Below are positions 1 to 7,145 of a DNA stretch of 14,972 nucleotides, piece after piece. Under the pieces are notes generated by a model. It searched no databases. It had not been told where the DNA came from and saw only the letters and a list, made by a program, of their open reading frames with translations. The stretch's first letter is position 1. Every line of letters starts with the position of its first letter. A program made the position numbers and the translations under genes. The stretch is taken from positions 1-14,972 of the forward strand of contig DEYL01000032.1 in the NCBI GenBank assembly GCA_002364535.1. The letters are read 5' to 3'. Origin of the DNA: Flavobacteriaceae bacterium UBA3159. GTDB taxonomy: Bacteria; Bacteroidota; Bacteroidia; Flavobacteriales; Flavobacteriaceae.

Positions 1-328
1 CGGCTCGCTCAACCCCACGGTTTATGTCTTGTGATCGTTCGTGTATCAAAGAGATCACACCGCAAGAATTTCCACTAAATTGGTATTCGTCTTTGGTGTA
101 ACCGATTTTGTTAATGGTTTCGCGAGCAATGCTTTGTACATCAAGGTAGGTATGACTTTTAACCTCACCAGCCAGAATCGCCTGCCCAGTTGTGACTAGG
201 GTTTCACAAGCTACTTTACTTTCGGGATCGAAAGCGATGAAATTATCAAGTAGCGCATCGCTAATTTGATCGGAAACTTTATCAGGATGACCCTCGCTAA
301 CTGATTCGGATGTAAAAAAATAGGACAT
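1..328 (-). CDS. metK: S-adenosylmethionine synthetase, N-terminal part
   Basis: Makes S-adenosylmethionine from methionine and ATP in the cytoplasm. Only the first 109 codons are inside the window; the gene runs off the left edge. The protein begins MSYFFTSESVSEGHPDKVSD, the family's N-terminal signature, whose His and Asp contact ATP and metal. ACETLVTTGQ follows at about residues 40-49, and the visible part ends in the GVERA region. The start at 328 is the family start and has no Shine-Dalgarno, only an A-rich stretch, as is usual in Bacteroidota. Upstream lies a SAM-II-like riboswitch, so the enzyme's own product probably represses it. Identity is certain; the remaining three quarters cannot be seen. 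Confidence 0.98.
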   Translation of the reverse strand, partial: MSYFFTSESVSEGHPDKVSDQISDALLDNFIAFDPESKVACETLVTTGQAILAGEVKSHTYLDVQSIARETINKIGYTKDEYQFSGNSCGVISLIHERSQDINRGVERA

Positions 329-333
329 ATAAA

Positions 334-386
334 TGTTGCTTTTGTAGGGGATCTGACAAATTACGTCTTAAAGCAACACTGCTTTA
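334..386 (-). promoter_or_regulatory. Expression platform of the metK riboswitch (alternative hairpins)
   Basis: Two structures compete for one segment. UGUUGCUUU (378-370) is fully complementary over 9 nt to AAAGCAACA (342-334), which ends 5 nt before the metK AUG. The same segment, with one more base, can instead close a 7-bp hairpin UAAAGCA/UGCUUUA (386-380 with 375-369, loop GUGU). That hairpin uses bases of the 3' strand of the aptamer's P2. SAM-stabilised P2 would therefore block the upstream hairpin and free the segment to mask the start region. Without SAM the hairpin would form and leave the start open. The pairings are read directly; the switching model is inference. Confidence 0.5.
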
Positions 387-426
387 GCATTTTTTTAAGA
401 GGTTGCAATCAGTCAAATCCTTCCTC
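378..426 (-). promoter_or_regulatory. SAM-II-like riboswitch aptamer
   Basis: Reading the minus strand as RNA, this 49-nt element has the core of the SAM-II/SAM-V pseudoknot family. GAUUUG is followed by ACUG, AU, UGCAACC, then the A-rich linker UUAAAAAAA, and finally UGCUAAAGCAGU. P2 pairs ACUG (413-410) with CAGU (381-378) and GCA (406-404) with UGC (389-387); UAAAG lies between the two 3' segments, as in known SAM-II aptamers. P1 is short: GAGG (426-423) with CCUC (402-399), or alternatively AGG directly before AUUUG with CCU. The element lies 50 nt before the metK start, so both family and gene fit. I favour SAM-II over SAM-V from the layout, but cannot separate them without a covariance model. 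Confidence 0.85.
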
Positions 427-436
427 GATTATTCGG

Positions 437-444
437 CAAATATA
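437..444 (-). promoter_or_regulatory. Putative -7 box of the metK promoter
   Basis: TATATTTG matches the Bacteroidota -7 consensus TAnnTTTG exactly. It would place the transcript start near 430, just before the first base of the riboswitch at 426, which is where it should be. No clear TTG element is seen about 19 bases upstream; that region is an A/T run (451-490). Confidence 0.45.
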
Positions 445-594
445 TTATTAATTTTTTTAAATTAAAAAAAAAAAGAATTATTTTTAATAATGCTGCGATA
501 TGGCAATTAAATCCTAGAATTTGACAAAAAATCAAACAATATAAAAGTCCCAAAATCAAAAAAGTAATTATCTTTCCACCAACAAAATTTTAAA

Positions 595-1209
595 ATGTAC
601 TTCGCTTTAGCCGGAAATATAGGTGCCGGGAAAACTAGTCTTGCAGAATTACTCTCCAAACATTACGATTGGGAGGCTCATTTTGAAGATGTGATTGACA
701 ATCCTTATTTGGATGATTTCTACAACCATATGGAACGGTGGTCTTTTAACCTTCAAATCTATTTTTTGAACAGTAGATTTCGTCAACTAAATGGATTTAA
801 AAATTCCAACAAACACTTTATCCAAGACCGAACCATCTATGAGGATGCACATATTTTTGCACCCAATCTGCATGCTATGGGGTTAATGAATCACAGGGAT
901 TTTAACAACTACCAGTCTCTTTTTGGTTTAATGGAATCGGTGGTCAAGGGTCCGGACATCCTCATTTATTTGAGAAGTAGTATACCCAACTTGGTTCACA
1001 AAATTCATAAAAGAGGTCGAGAATACGAAAACTCTATAAGCATAGAATATTTGAGTCGACTAAACGAAAGATATGAGGCTTGGATTTCAACTTATGACAA
1101 AGGAAAGTTATTGATTGTAGACGTAGACCAAATCGATTTTGTTGAAAACAAAGAGGATTTGGGGAAAATCATAGAAAAAATTGATGCCGAATTGAACGGC
1201 TTGTTTTGA
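595..1209 (+). CDS. Deoxynucleoside kinase
   Basis: Phosphorylates deoxynucleosides to their monophosphates with ATP or another NTP, for salvage into DNA precursors. At 204 residues it has the usual length of the bacterial dNK/dGK/dCK family. The P-loop GNIGAGKT is at residues 7-14. The DR(S/T) motif in QDRTIYED is at 77-84, and the arginine-rich lid KIHKRGREYE is at 136-145. The N-terminus MYFALAGNIGAGKT fits the family, so the start at 595 is well set. It is divergent from metK. Which deoxynucleoside it prefers cannot be read from the sequence. A weak 5-bp AT hairpin followed by T7 lies just after the stop (1216-1233), but I do not call it a terminator. Confidence 0.93.
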   Translation: MYFALAGNIGAGKTSLAELLSKHYDWEAHFEDVIDNPYLDDFYNHMERWSFNLQIYFLNSRFRQLNGFKNSNKHFIQDRTIYEDAHIFAPNLHAMGLMNHRDFNNYQSLFGLMESVVKGPDILIYLRSSIPNLVHKIHKRGREYENSISIEYLSRLNERYEAWISTYDKGKLLIVDVDQIDFVENKEDLGKIIEKIDAELNGLF

Positions 1210-1293
1210 CGATCCAAAACGTTATGTTTTTTTAGGTTATAAATCCTTGTAATTTATAGTCTTAAGATTGTTTTTTATTAAAAATGGTTTTAC

Positions 1294-1301
1294 TACTTTT
1301 G
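1294..1301 (+). promoter_or_regulatory. Putative -7 box of the hppA promoter
   Basis: TACTTTTG matches TAnnTTTG. A TTG at 1268-1270 lies 23 bases upstream, at the wide end of the accepted spacing. It predicts a transcript start near 1308, which would put the upstream in-frame ATG at 1284 outside the message and leaves about 18 nt before the ATG at 1326. A match of this kind can arise by chance in AT-rich DNA. Confidence 0.35.
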
Positions 1302-1325
1302 AGGCCATTAAAAAATCGTTACTTC

Positions 1326-3566
1326 ATGAAATTTATTATTGACTTTTTACCTGCGTTCGGGCTATTGGGCTTGTTATTTGTTTTCATCAAAAATAATTGG
1401 ATTGCCAAACAAGAAGTTGGCAATGAAAAAATGGCAATTATTGCCAAAAATATTGCTAAAGGGGCCATGTCTTTTTTAAAGGCTGAATACAGAATACTAT
1501 CGATTTTTGTGGTTTGTTTGGCTCTACTGTTGTATGTCAAAGGAAGTAATGAAGAAGGATCGCACGGAATGGTTGCTCTGTCTTTTGTAGTGGGTGCCAT
1601 TTGCTCTGCACTTGCTGGGTTTATAGGAATGCGTGTGGCTACTAAGGCCAATGTAAGAACTACCAACGCTGCCAGAAAATCACTGGGTAAAGCACTAGAG
1701 GTGGCCTTCACCGGGGGCTCGGTAATGGGTCTGGGCGTGGTTGGTTTGGGTGTACTGGGTCTGAGTAGTTTGTTCGCATTATATCAGAATATCTGGCCCG
1801 GTGCCGAAAACTTAACTACTGTTTTAAATGTATTGACCGGATTTTCCATGGGTGCCTCCTCCATTGCATTGTTTGCAAGAGTAGGTGGTGGAATTTACAC
1901 CAAAGCGGCCGATGTAGGTGCTGATTTGGTAGGTAAGGTTGAAGCCGGAATTCCTGAAGATCATCCCCTTAACCCTGCAACGATTGCTGATAATGTGGGT
2001 GATAATGTTGGAGATGTTGCCGGAATGGGTGCAGATTTATTTGAGTCATATGTAGGTTCAATTATTGGTACCATGGTATTGGGAGCCTTTATAATAACAC
2101 CTGAATTTGGGGGATTGGGTGCTGTTTATCTTCCACTAGTATTGGCAGCCTTGGGTATTGTCATGTCCATCGTAGGAACATTTTTTGTGAAAGTAAAAGA
2201 AGGAGGAAATCCTCAAACCGCGTTAAACATAGGGGAATTTGGATCGGCTGGTTTGATGGTTATCGTATCCTATTTTGTGATCAATATCATGATTCCCGAA
2301 TCAATAGAAGGAATACCCTTTGGATCGATGGGCGTATTTTTGGCTACTCTTTCAGGATTGGTTGCCGGTTTGGGTGTTGGAAAAATTACTGAGTATTACA
2401 CAGGAACGGGAACCAAACCTGTTTCTGCAATCGTTCGTCAATCCGAAACAGGATCAGCGACTAACATCATTGCCGGATTGGGAGTGGGTATGATGTCAAC
2501 AATGATTCCCATTTTACTTATCGCTGCTGCAATTTTAATTTCTCATCACTATGCAGGTTTATATGGTATTGCAATTGCTGCTGTGGGAATGTTAGCCAAT
2601 ACAGGGATTCAATTGGCGGTTGATGCCTACGGACCCATCTCTGACAATGCGGGAGGGATTGCTGAAATGGCAGAACTACCAGCCGAAGTAAGAGAACGTA
2701 CTGATAAATTGGACGCTGTAGGAAATACCACTGCTGCTATTGGAAAAGGATTTGCCATTGCCTCTGCTGCCCTAACTGCACTGGCCCTTTTCTCCGCCTT
2801 TATGCAAGTTGCCAATGTGACTGCAATCGATGTTTCTAAGCCCAAAGTAATGGCAGGACTTCTTGTGGGAGGCATGTTGCCATTTGTTTTTTCAGCACTC
2901 TCTATGAATGCTGTTGGACGCGCGGCCATGTCGATGATCGAAGAAGTAAGAAGACAATTCAAAGATATTCCTGAATTGAAAGCAGCCCTTGAAATCATGC
3001 GAAAATACGATGCTGATATTTCTAAAGCGAACGCCAAAGACCGCGCTATTTTCGACGCAGCAGATGGCAAAGCAGATTATGAAAAGTGTGTGGAAATCTC
3101 CACTAAGGCCTCTATTAAAGAAATGGTGTTGCCCGGTCTATTAGCAATATTGGTTCCCGTTGCTGTTGGTCTATTGGGTGGTGCAGAGATGCTGGGCGGA
3201 CTCTTAGCCGGTGTTACCACTTGTGGTATATTGATGGCGATTTTCCAATCCAACGCAGGAGGTGCTTGGGACAATGCCAAAAAAATGATAGAGTCGGATG
3301 GAAGAAAAGGATCTGATGCCCACAAAGCTGCTGTGGTAGGTGATACTGTTGGGGATCCATTCAAAGACACCTCAGGACCTTCACTCAATATTTTATTGAA
3401 ATTGATGTCTGTAGTTGCTTTGGTGATCGCTCCAACGATTGCAATCAATGGAGATGCAATGGGAGAAAAAATTGAAAAACCTGAACATACCATCAGCATC
3501 CAGGCAGACAAAAAATCTGAAATGGCGGACAACAGTATTCGTTACGAAAAGGTTTTCAAAAAGTAG
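1326..3566 (+). CDS. hppA: Membrane-bound ion-translocating pyrophosphatase, K+-dependent type
   Basis: Integral membrane pump that hydrolyses pyrophosphate and moves H+ and/or Na+ across the inner membrane. It is about 746 residues with some 16 hydrophobic segments. The PPi-binding signature YTKAADVGADLVGKVE is at about 191-206, DNVGDNVGD at 222-230 and DAYGPISDNAGG at 433-444. GNTTAAIGKG (466-475) has Ala and Gly where K+-independent enzymes have Lys and Thr, so it should need K+. Glu240 in DLFESY sits where Na+-pumping members carry their gate glutamate, so the transported ion could be Na+. I chose 1326 (MKFIIDFLPAFGLLG) because it begins directly before the first membrane helix; an in-frame ATG at 1284 would add 14 residues and overlaps a putative promoter. 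Confidence 0.97.
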   Translation: MKFIIDFLPAFGLLGLLFVFIKNNWIAKQEVGNEKMAIIAKNIAKGAMSFLKAEYRILSIFVVCLALLLYVKGSNEEGSHGMVALSFVVGAICSALAGFIGMRVATKANVRTTNAARKSLGKALEVAFTGGSVMGLGVVGLGVLGLSSLFALYQNIWPGAENLTTVLNVLTGFSMGASSIALFARVGGGIYTKAADVGADLVGKVEAGIPEDHPLNPATIADNVGDNVGDVAGMGADLFESYVGSIIGTMVLGAFIITPEFGGLGAVYLPLVLAALGIVMSIVGTFFVKVKEGGNPQTALNIGEFGSAGLMVIVSYFVINIMIPESIEGIPFGSMGVFLATLSGLVAGLGVGKITEYYTGTGTKPVSAIVRQSETGSATNIIAGLGVGMMSTMIPILLIAAAILISHHYAGLYGIAIAAVGMLANTGIQLAVDAYGPISDNAGGIAEMAELPAEVRERTDKLDAVGNTTAAIGKGFAIASAALTALALFSAFMQVANVTAIDVSKPKVMAGLLVGGMLPFVFSALSMNAVGRAAMSMIEEVRRQFKDIPELKAALEIMRKYDADISKANAKDRAIFDAADGKADYEKCVEISTKASIKEMVLPGLLAILVPVAVGLLGGAEMLGGLLAGVTTCGILMAIFQSNAGGAWDNAKKMIESDGRKGSDAHKAAVVGDTVGDPFKDTSGPSLNILLKLMSVVALVIAPTIAINGDAMGEKIEKPEHTISIQADKKSEMADNSIRYEKVFKK

Positions 3567-4455
3567 GTTTTAGAGACAATCCCACCACAAATTCTGGGGA
3601 TTTAGGTCCATTCAATGATTTGTGAGAACCTCGCCAGATAAATTCTAAACGAAAAAACGTACCTGACCTAACCCTGTGTTTTCCAGCCCAATACCGTATT
3701 CAAAATACGGCCTTTGGATAGAATTTTGTGTTTGAATCGGTTATCAAATAGTCCTTGTAGGCAGGACTCAGCGTTCCATAGGCTATTATAAATGTGGCCA
3801 AAATCTAATGTTTAGTTTTTTAGCAATGGTAAACGACTAATCACAAACCATTAAAATGATTTTCAAAATGAGCATTGTGGTACTGATCGGTTATTTAGTC
3901 GTAATAGTTCAGAAGGGCAAAGGTGTTTTTTTGAGTGAATCAAAATCCTTTTTCAACCATTCTCTCAGTTGAACAGAATCGATATTACTCAAACCCACTT
4001 GTAAATTCCGAATCCAATTATAGCGATAGGTCTTTGCCGATTTCAACCCATTGCTTTTTTATTTTCCCAGATCTTTTGTAAAATTCGGTAGGCGGAGTTT
4101 TCTTTTTTCTTCAATTTTTTTTGGATTTGAAAACCACCACTACCTCTTGCAATGCTGAGTCTTCCACAAGGGTAATTTTGTAAAATACTTTGTTTGGAAC
4201 AATGGCGATTTTGGCTGTTTGCATCCCCACAAAACTCACCTCAAAACTTTTGAAAGTATGGTCATACTCCAACTCAAAATGTCCTTTTCATCGGTAATTA
4301 CTCCAATGGGAATTCCAGTAAAATATTCACAAGCGTTGTATATGGGAATATTTTGATCGTCGACCACAAGGCCTTTAATTACATCTTGAGAAAGACAGAA
4401 GCTGGTACACAGAACAATTGCCGTTAGGGATAAGTATGTTTTGAGGATAAAATTT
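3556..4455 (-). pseudogene. Degraded DUF5686 / carboxypeptidase-like regulatory-domain protein
   Basis: Reading the minus strand across frames gives a broken envelope protein. A signal-like LSLTAIVLCTSFCLSQ is followed by KGLVVDDQNIPIYNA and GVITDEKGHFELEYD, which is a carboxypeptidase-like regulatory domain with a frameshift near 4286. It continues SFVGMQTAKIAI and LVEDSALQEVVVV. After a frameshift near 4120 comes AYRILQKIWENKKAMG, and after another near 4046 LKSAKTYRYNWIRNLQ and SNIDSVQLREWL, which resemble the start of DUF5686. The 3' part gives AYGTLSPAYKDYLI, then YFEYGIGLENTGLGQVRFF and EFIWRGSHKSLNGPKSPEF, like the DUF5686 C-terminus, with frameshifts near 3705 and 3648. Intact relatives are several times longer, so most of the middle is gone. 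No start codon remains. Its stop overlaps the end of hppA by 11 bases. Confidence 0.75.
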
Positions 4456-4479
4456 TGGGGTGAGGGTTAGGGCGATTTA

Positions 4480-5460
4480 TCATGTCATGTACATCACTTT
4501 TTTTACAGCTTTGATCACATCATCGCTATTGGGGAGCCATTCAGCCAGCAAAACAGGAGAATAAGGTGCTGGAGTATCAGCGGTATTTATTTTTTCTATA
4601 GGTGCGTCAAGAAAATCAAATATTTGATTTTGAACCTGATAAGTGATCTCGGTAGAAATATTCCCAAAAGGCCAAGACTCTTCTAGGATGACCAATCGAT
4701 TGGTTTTTTTAACCGAGTTAAAAATAGCTTCATAATCCATGGGTCGTATGGTTCTGAGGTCAATAATTTCGCATTCGACACCTTCTTTTGACAAAGTCTC
4801 GGCAGCTTCATTAGCGACTTTGATGATTTTGCCAAAAGAAACTATGGTCACATCTTTTCCCTCTCTTTTGATGTCGGCAACACCAATAGGGAGGGTGTAC
4901 TCTCCCTCGGGGACTTCCCCCTTGTCTCCATACATTTGTTCTGACTCCATAAAAATTACTGGATCCTCATCTCTGATAGCAGACTTTAAAAGACCTTTGG
5001 CATCGTAAGGGTTGGAGGGAACAATTACTTTTAGTCCGGGACAGTTTGCATACCAACTTTCAAAAGCTTGAGAATGGGTTGCGGCCAATTGACCTGCAGA
5101 TGCTGTAGGCCCTCTGAATACGATAGGGCAAGGAAATTGACCTCCGGACATCTGACGAATCTTGGCAGCATTATTGATGATCTGGTCAATCCCTACCAAC
5201 GCAAAATTGAAGGTCATGAATTCTATTATGGGACGGTTTCCGGTCATGGTCGAACCTACACCAATACCTGCAAAACCCAATTCGGAGATGGGTGTATCAA
5301 TCACACGTTTATCACCAAATTCGTCAAGCATACCTTTGGATGCCTTGTAAGCACCATTGTATTCGGCAACCTCTTCCCCCATCAAATAGATGGTTTCATC
5401 CCTTCGCATTTCCTCCGACATGGCTTGGCAAATAGCCTCTCTGAACTGAATCGTTTTCAT
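4480..5460 (-). CDS. pdhB: Pyruvate dehydrogenase E1 component, beta subunit
   Basis: Beta half of the heterotetrameric, thiamine-diphosphate-dependent E1 enzyme that decarboxylates pyruvate for acetyl-CoA synthesis. At 326 residues it is the standard length. It starts MKTIQFREAICQAMSEEMRR. GEEVAEYNGAYKASKGM is at about 28-44, and DTPISELGFAGIGVGS at 55-70 holds the conserved Glu60 that activates the cofactor; GGQFPCPIVFRGPT follows. The C-terminal transketolase domain has DLRTIRPMD and ILEESWPFGNIS. I placed the start at 5460 rather than at an in-frame ATG eight codons upstream, because homologues begin at MKTI. The alpha subunit is not adjacent. The downstream neighbour on the same strand is the degraded DUF5686 gene, 24 bases away. 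Confidence 0.97.
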   Translation of the reverse strand: MKTIQFREAICQAMSEEMRRDETIYLMGEEVAEYNGAYKASKGMLDEFGDKRVIDTPISELGFAGIGVGSTMTGNRPIIEFMTFNFALVGIDQIINNAAKIRQMSGGQFPCPIVFRGPTASAGQLAATHSQAFESWYANCPGLKVIVPSNPYDAKGLLKSAIRDEDPVIFMESEQMYGDKGEVPEGEYTLPIGVADIKREGKDVTIVSFGKIIKVANEAAETLSKEGVECEIIDLRTIRPMDYEAIFNSVKKTNRLVILEESWPFGNISTEITYQVQNQIFDFLDAPIEKINTADTPAPYSPVLLAEWLPNSDDVIKAVKKVMYMT

Positions 5461-5481
5461 CAAAATTAATTTTTCGCAACA

Positions 5482-5489
5482 CAAATTTA
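5482..5489 (-). promoter_or_regulatory. Putative -7 box of the pdhB promoter
   Basis: TAAATTTG matches TAnnTTTG and would start the transcript near 5475, about 15 nt before the pdhB start at 5460. No good TTG is seen at the expected -33 distance; that stretch is occupied by an inverted repeat (5494-5522). Confidence 0.4.
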
Positions 5490-5493
5490 ATTA

Positions 5494-5522
5494 AATGCTA
5501 ACGGATAAGTGGTTATAGCATT
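5494..5522. repeat. Inverted repeat in the pdhB / nuclease-family divergent region
   Basis: AATGCTA (5494-5500) and TAGCATT (5516-5522) are perfect 7-base arms separated by 15 bases. Allowing a small bulge, the adjoining AC/GT extends the pairing. It sits immediately upstream of the putative pdhB -7 box, where a regulator could act. A 7-base repeat can occur by chance, so the role is open. Confidence 0.3.
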
Positions 5523-5609
5523 CAGAATTTTGCGTTAAAATGGATACAAAAACCATTCTTTTGTAGGGATTTGCTTGATAATTTTACTAATTTGGTATTG
5601 CGTGACACT

Positions 5610-6233
5610 ATGAAATTAATTCAATTAAACATTAAGGGTATTTCCTACAGCGAGACACAAACAGGTGCATATGCACTTATTTTGAGTGAAGTAGACGGAA
5701 ACAGAAGGCTGCCCATCATCATTGGTGGTTTTGAAGCACAATCCATTGCCATTGCCTTGGAAAAGGAACTCAAACCTAAACGTCCCCTAACCCACGACCT
5801 TTTTAAAAATTTTGCTGAAAGATTCAATATTTACATAAAACAGGTAATCATTCACAAATTGGTAGACGGAGTTTTTTACTCCAGCCTGATTTGCGAAAGA
5901 GATAAAATTGAAGAAATTATCGATGCAAGAACTTCCGATGCCATTGCAATGGCCTTGCGATTTGGGGCTCCAATCTTCATTTATGATTCCATTCTCAAAC
6001 AAGCCGGTTTTGACGAGAGTACCATAAAAGAAGATGAGAAAAAAAAAGGCAGTGAAAACTGGATTCAAAATTTTGTTGAGGAACAAAGTAAACAGAAAGC
6101 TGTTCCCGACGATTTAAAAAAACTTTCTCTTACAAAACTGAAATCACTTTTAAACAAATTGGTGAACTTGGAGGATTATGAAAAAGCCGTCAAAATTCGG
6201 GACGAAATTTCAAAAAGAGAGTCAAAAAAATAG
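5610..6233 (+). CDS. Bifunctional nuclease (DUF151) family protein with UVR motif
   Basis: A cytoplasmic protein of 207 residues in two parts. Residues 1 to about 135 are the DUF151 / bifunctional-nuclease domain: SETQTGAYALILSEVDGNRR, then LPIIIGGFEAQSIAIALE at 34-51 and DARTSDAIAMALRFGAPIF at 105-123. Residues about 165-205 form a UvrB/UvrC-type helical motif (LNKLVNLEDYEKAVKIRDEI). This architecture is common in Bacteroidota. Nuclease activity has been reported for plant members, but the bacterial role is unclear. The start at 5610 (MKLIQLNIKG) matches homologues; an in-frame TTG at 5571 is less likely. It is divergent from pdhB, and thyA follows 86 bases downstream on the same strand. Confidence 0.92.
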   Translation: MKLIQLNIKGISYSETQTGAYALILSEVDGNRRLPIIIGGFEAQSIAIALEKELKPKRPLTHDLFKNFAERFNIYIKQVIIHKLVDGVFYSSLICERDKIEEIIDARTSDAIAMALRFGAPIFIYDSILKQAGFDESTIKEDEKKKGSENWIQNFVEEQSKQKAVPDDLKKLSLTKLKSLLNKLVNLEDYEKAVKIRDEISKRESKK

Positions 6234-6264
6234 CTGTTAATCTTTTTTTGAAAACTATTTCTAA

Positions 6265-6300
6265 TTCCAAACATTGGAACCTCACCATGACTTATTTTTG
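6265..6300 (+). promoter_or_regulatory. Putative thyA promoter with overlapping palindrome
   Basis: TATTTTTG (6293-6300) matches the -7 consensus and would start transcription near 6307, about 12 nt before thyA. A TTG at 6274-6276 lies 16 bases upstream, slightly short of the usual spacing. That TTG is part of a perfect hairpin-type palindrome, TTCCAA-ACA-TTGGAA (6265-6279). Confidence 0.35.
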
Positions 6301-6319
6301 AATTAAATCTTCAAAGAGC

Positions 6320-7144
6320 ATGCAACAATATTTAGATTTGGTCAGGTTTATTCAGAATCATGGCACAAGCAAAACAGACCGAACGGGAACAGGAACAAAA
6401 AGTATTTTTGGCTACCAAATGCGGTTTGACTTGGCAGCTGGATTTCCGCTGGTAACAACCAAACAAATTCACGTAAAATCTGTTATTCACGAACTTTTGT
6501 GGTTTTTAAAAGGGGATACCAACATCAATTATTTAATAGAGAATGGTGTTAGAATATGGAATGAATGGGCTGACGAAAAAGGAAATTTAGGGCCAGTCTA
6601 CGGTCATCAATGGAGGAATTGGAATGATGAGGGCATTGATCAAATCAGAGCGGTGATAGAAAATTTGAAAACCAATCCAGACAGCAGAAGAATGCTGGTC
6701 TCGGCATGGAATCCCAGTGTGATGCCCGATACTTCAGTGTCATTTTCAGAAAATGTAGCCAATCACAAAGCTGCTCTTCCCCCCTGCCATGCTTTCTTTC
6801 AGTTTTATGTCTCCGACGGAAAGCTCTCATGTCAACTCTATCAAAGGAGTGCCGATCTGTTTTTGGGAGTTCCCTTTAACATCGCATCCTATGCGCTTCT
6901 GAATTTGATGGTAGCCCAAGTCTGTGATCTCAAACCGGGCACCTTTGTCCACACTTTTGGAGACGTTCATATTTACTCTAATCATCGGGAGCAATTGGAG
7001 GAACAACTGAGTCGAAGCCCAAAACCGCTGCCTCAAATTGTCTTAAACCCAGAAGTAAAGGATATTTTTGATTTTAAATACGAAGACTTTACACTCAATG
7101 GGTATGATCCACACCCACTTATTCAAGGTAAAGTAGCAGTATAA
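6320..7144 (+). CDS. thyA: Thymidylate synthase
   Basis: Converts dUMP to dTMP with methylene-tetrahydrofolate, releasing dihydrofolate that FolA (8295-8840) recycles. It is 274 residues, against 264 in E. coli. The phosphate-binding Arg21 is in DRTGTGT and SRRML is at 122-126. The catalytic Cys156 is in LPPCHAFFQFYV. DLFLGVPFNIASYA (179-192) holds the dUMP-contacting Asn187, FGDVHIYSNH follows, and the folate-contacting C-terminus ends KVAV. The extra ten residues are an insertion between NPSVMPD and the catalytic Cys (SFSENVANHKAALPPC), a form I know from flavobacterial ThyA. The start MQQYLDLVRFIQ is the usual one. It ends 1 base before the end of the convergent PLP-enzyme gene. Confidence 0.98.
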   Translation: MQQYLDLVRFIQNHGTSKTDRTGTGTKSIFGYQMRFDLAAGFPLVTTKQIHVKSVIHELLWFLKGDTNINYLIENGVRIWNEWADEKGNLGPVYGHQWRNWNDEGIDQIRAVIENLKTNPDSRRMLVSAWNPSVMPDTSVSFSENVANHKAALPPCHAFFQFYVSDGKLSCQLYQRSADLFLGVPFNIASYALLNLMVAQVCDLKPGTFVHTFGDVHIYSNHREQLEEQLSRSPKPLPQIVLNPEVKDIFDFKYEDFTLNGYDPHPLIQGKVAV

Positions 7145-7145
7145 A

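Noticed and set aside
451..490. Long A/T-only run between metK and the kinase gene
   Set aside because: Could be a UP-like or bent-DNA element for either promoter, but nothing beyond base composition supports it.
1216..1233. AAAAC-GTTAT-GTTTT followed by T residues after the kinase gene
   Set aside because: A 5-bp, mostly A-T stem is too weak to call a terminator in such AT-rich DNA.
3077..3532. Long minus-strand open frame opposite hppA (also 2627-3070 and 1319-1711)
   Set aside because: These are antisense shadows of hppA: no family motif, and the composition mirrors the real codons.
3578..3603. AATCCC ... GGGATT inverted repeat after hppA as terminator
   Set aside because: Six-base arms with a 13-base loop and no T-run; the bases are explained by the C-terminal codons of the DUF5686 remnant.
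3694..3710. Hairpin CCGTATT-CAA-AATACGG
   Set aside because: It lies inside the DUF5686 remnant, over the codons of the YFEYG segment, and has no T-run, so it is not a terminator.
4739..5469. Plus-strand open frames opposite pdhB
   Set aside because: Shadows of pdhB; no recognisable protein features.
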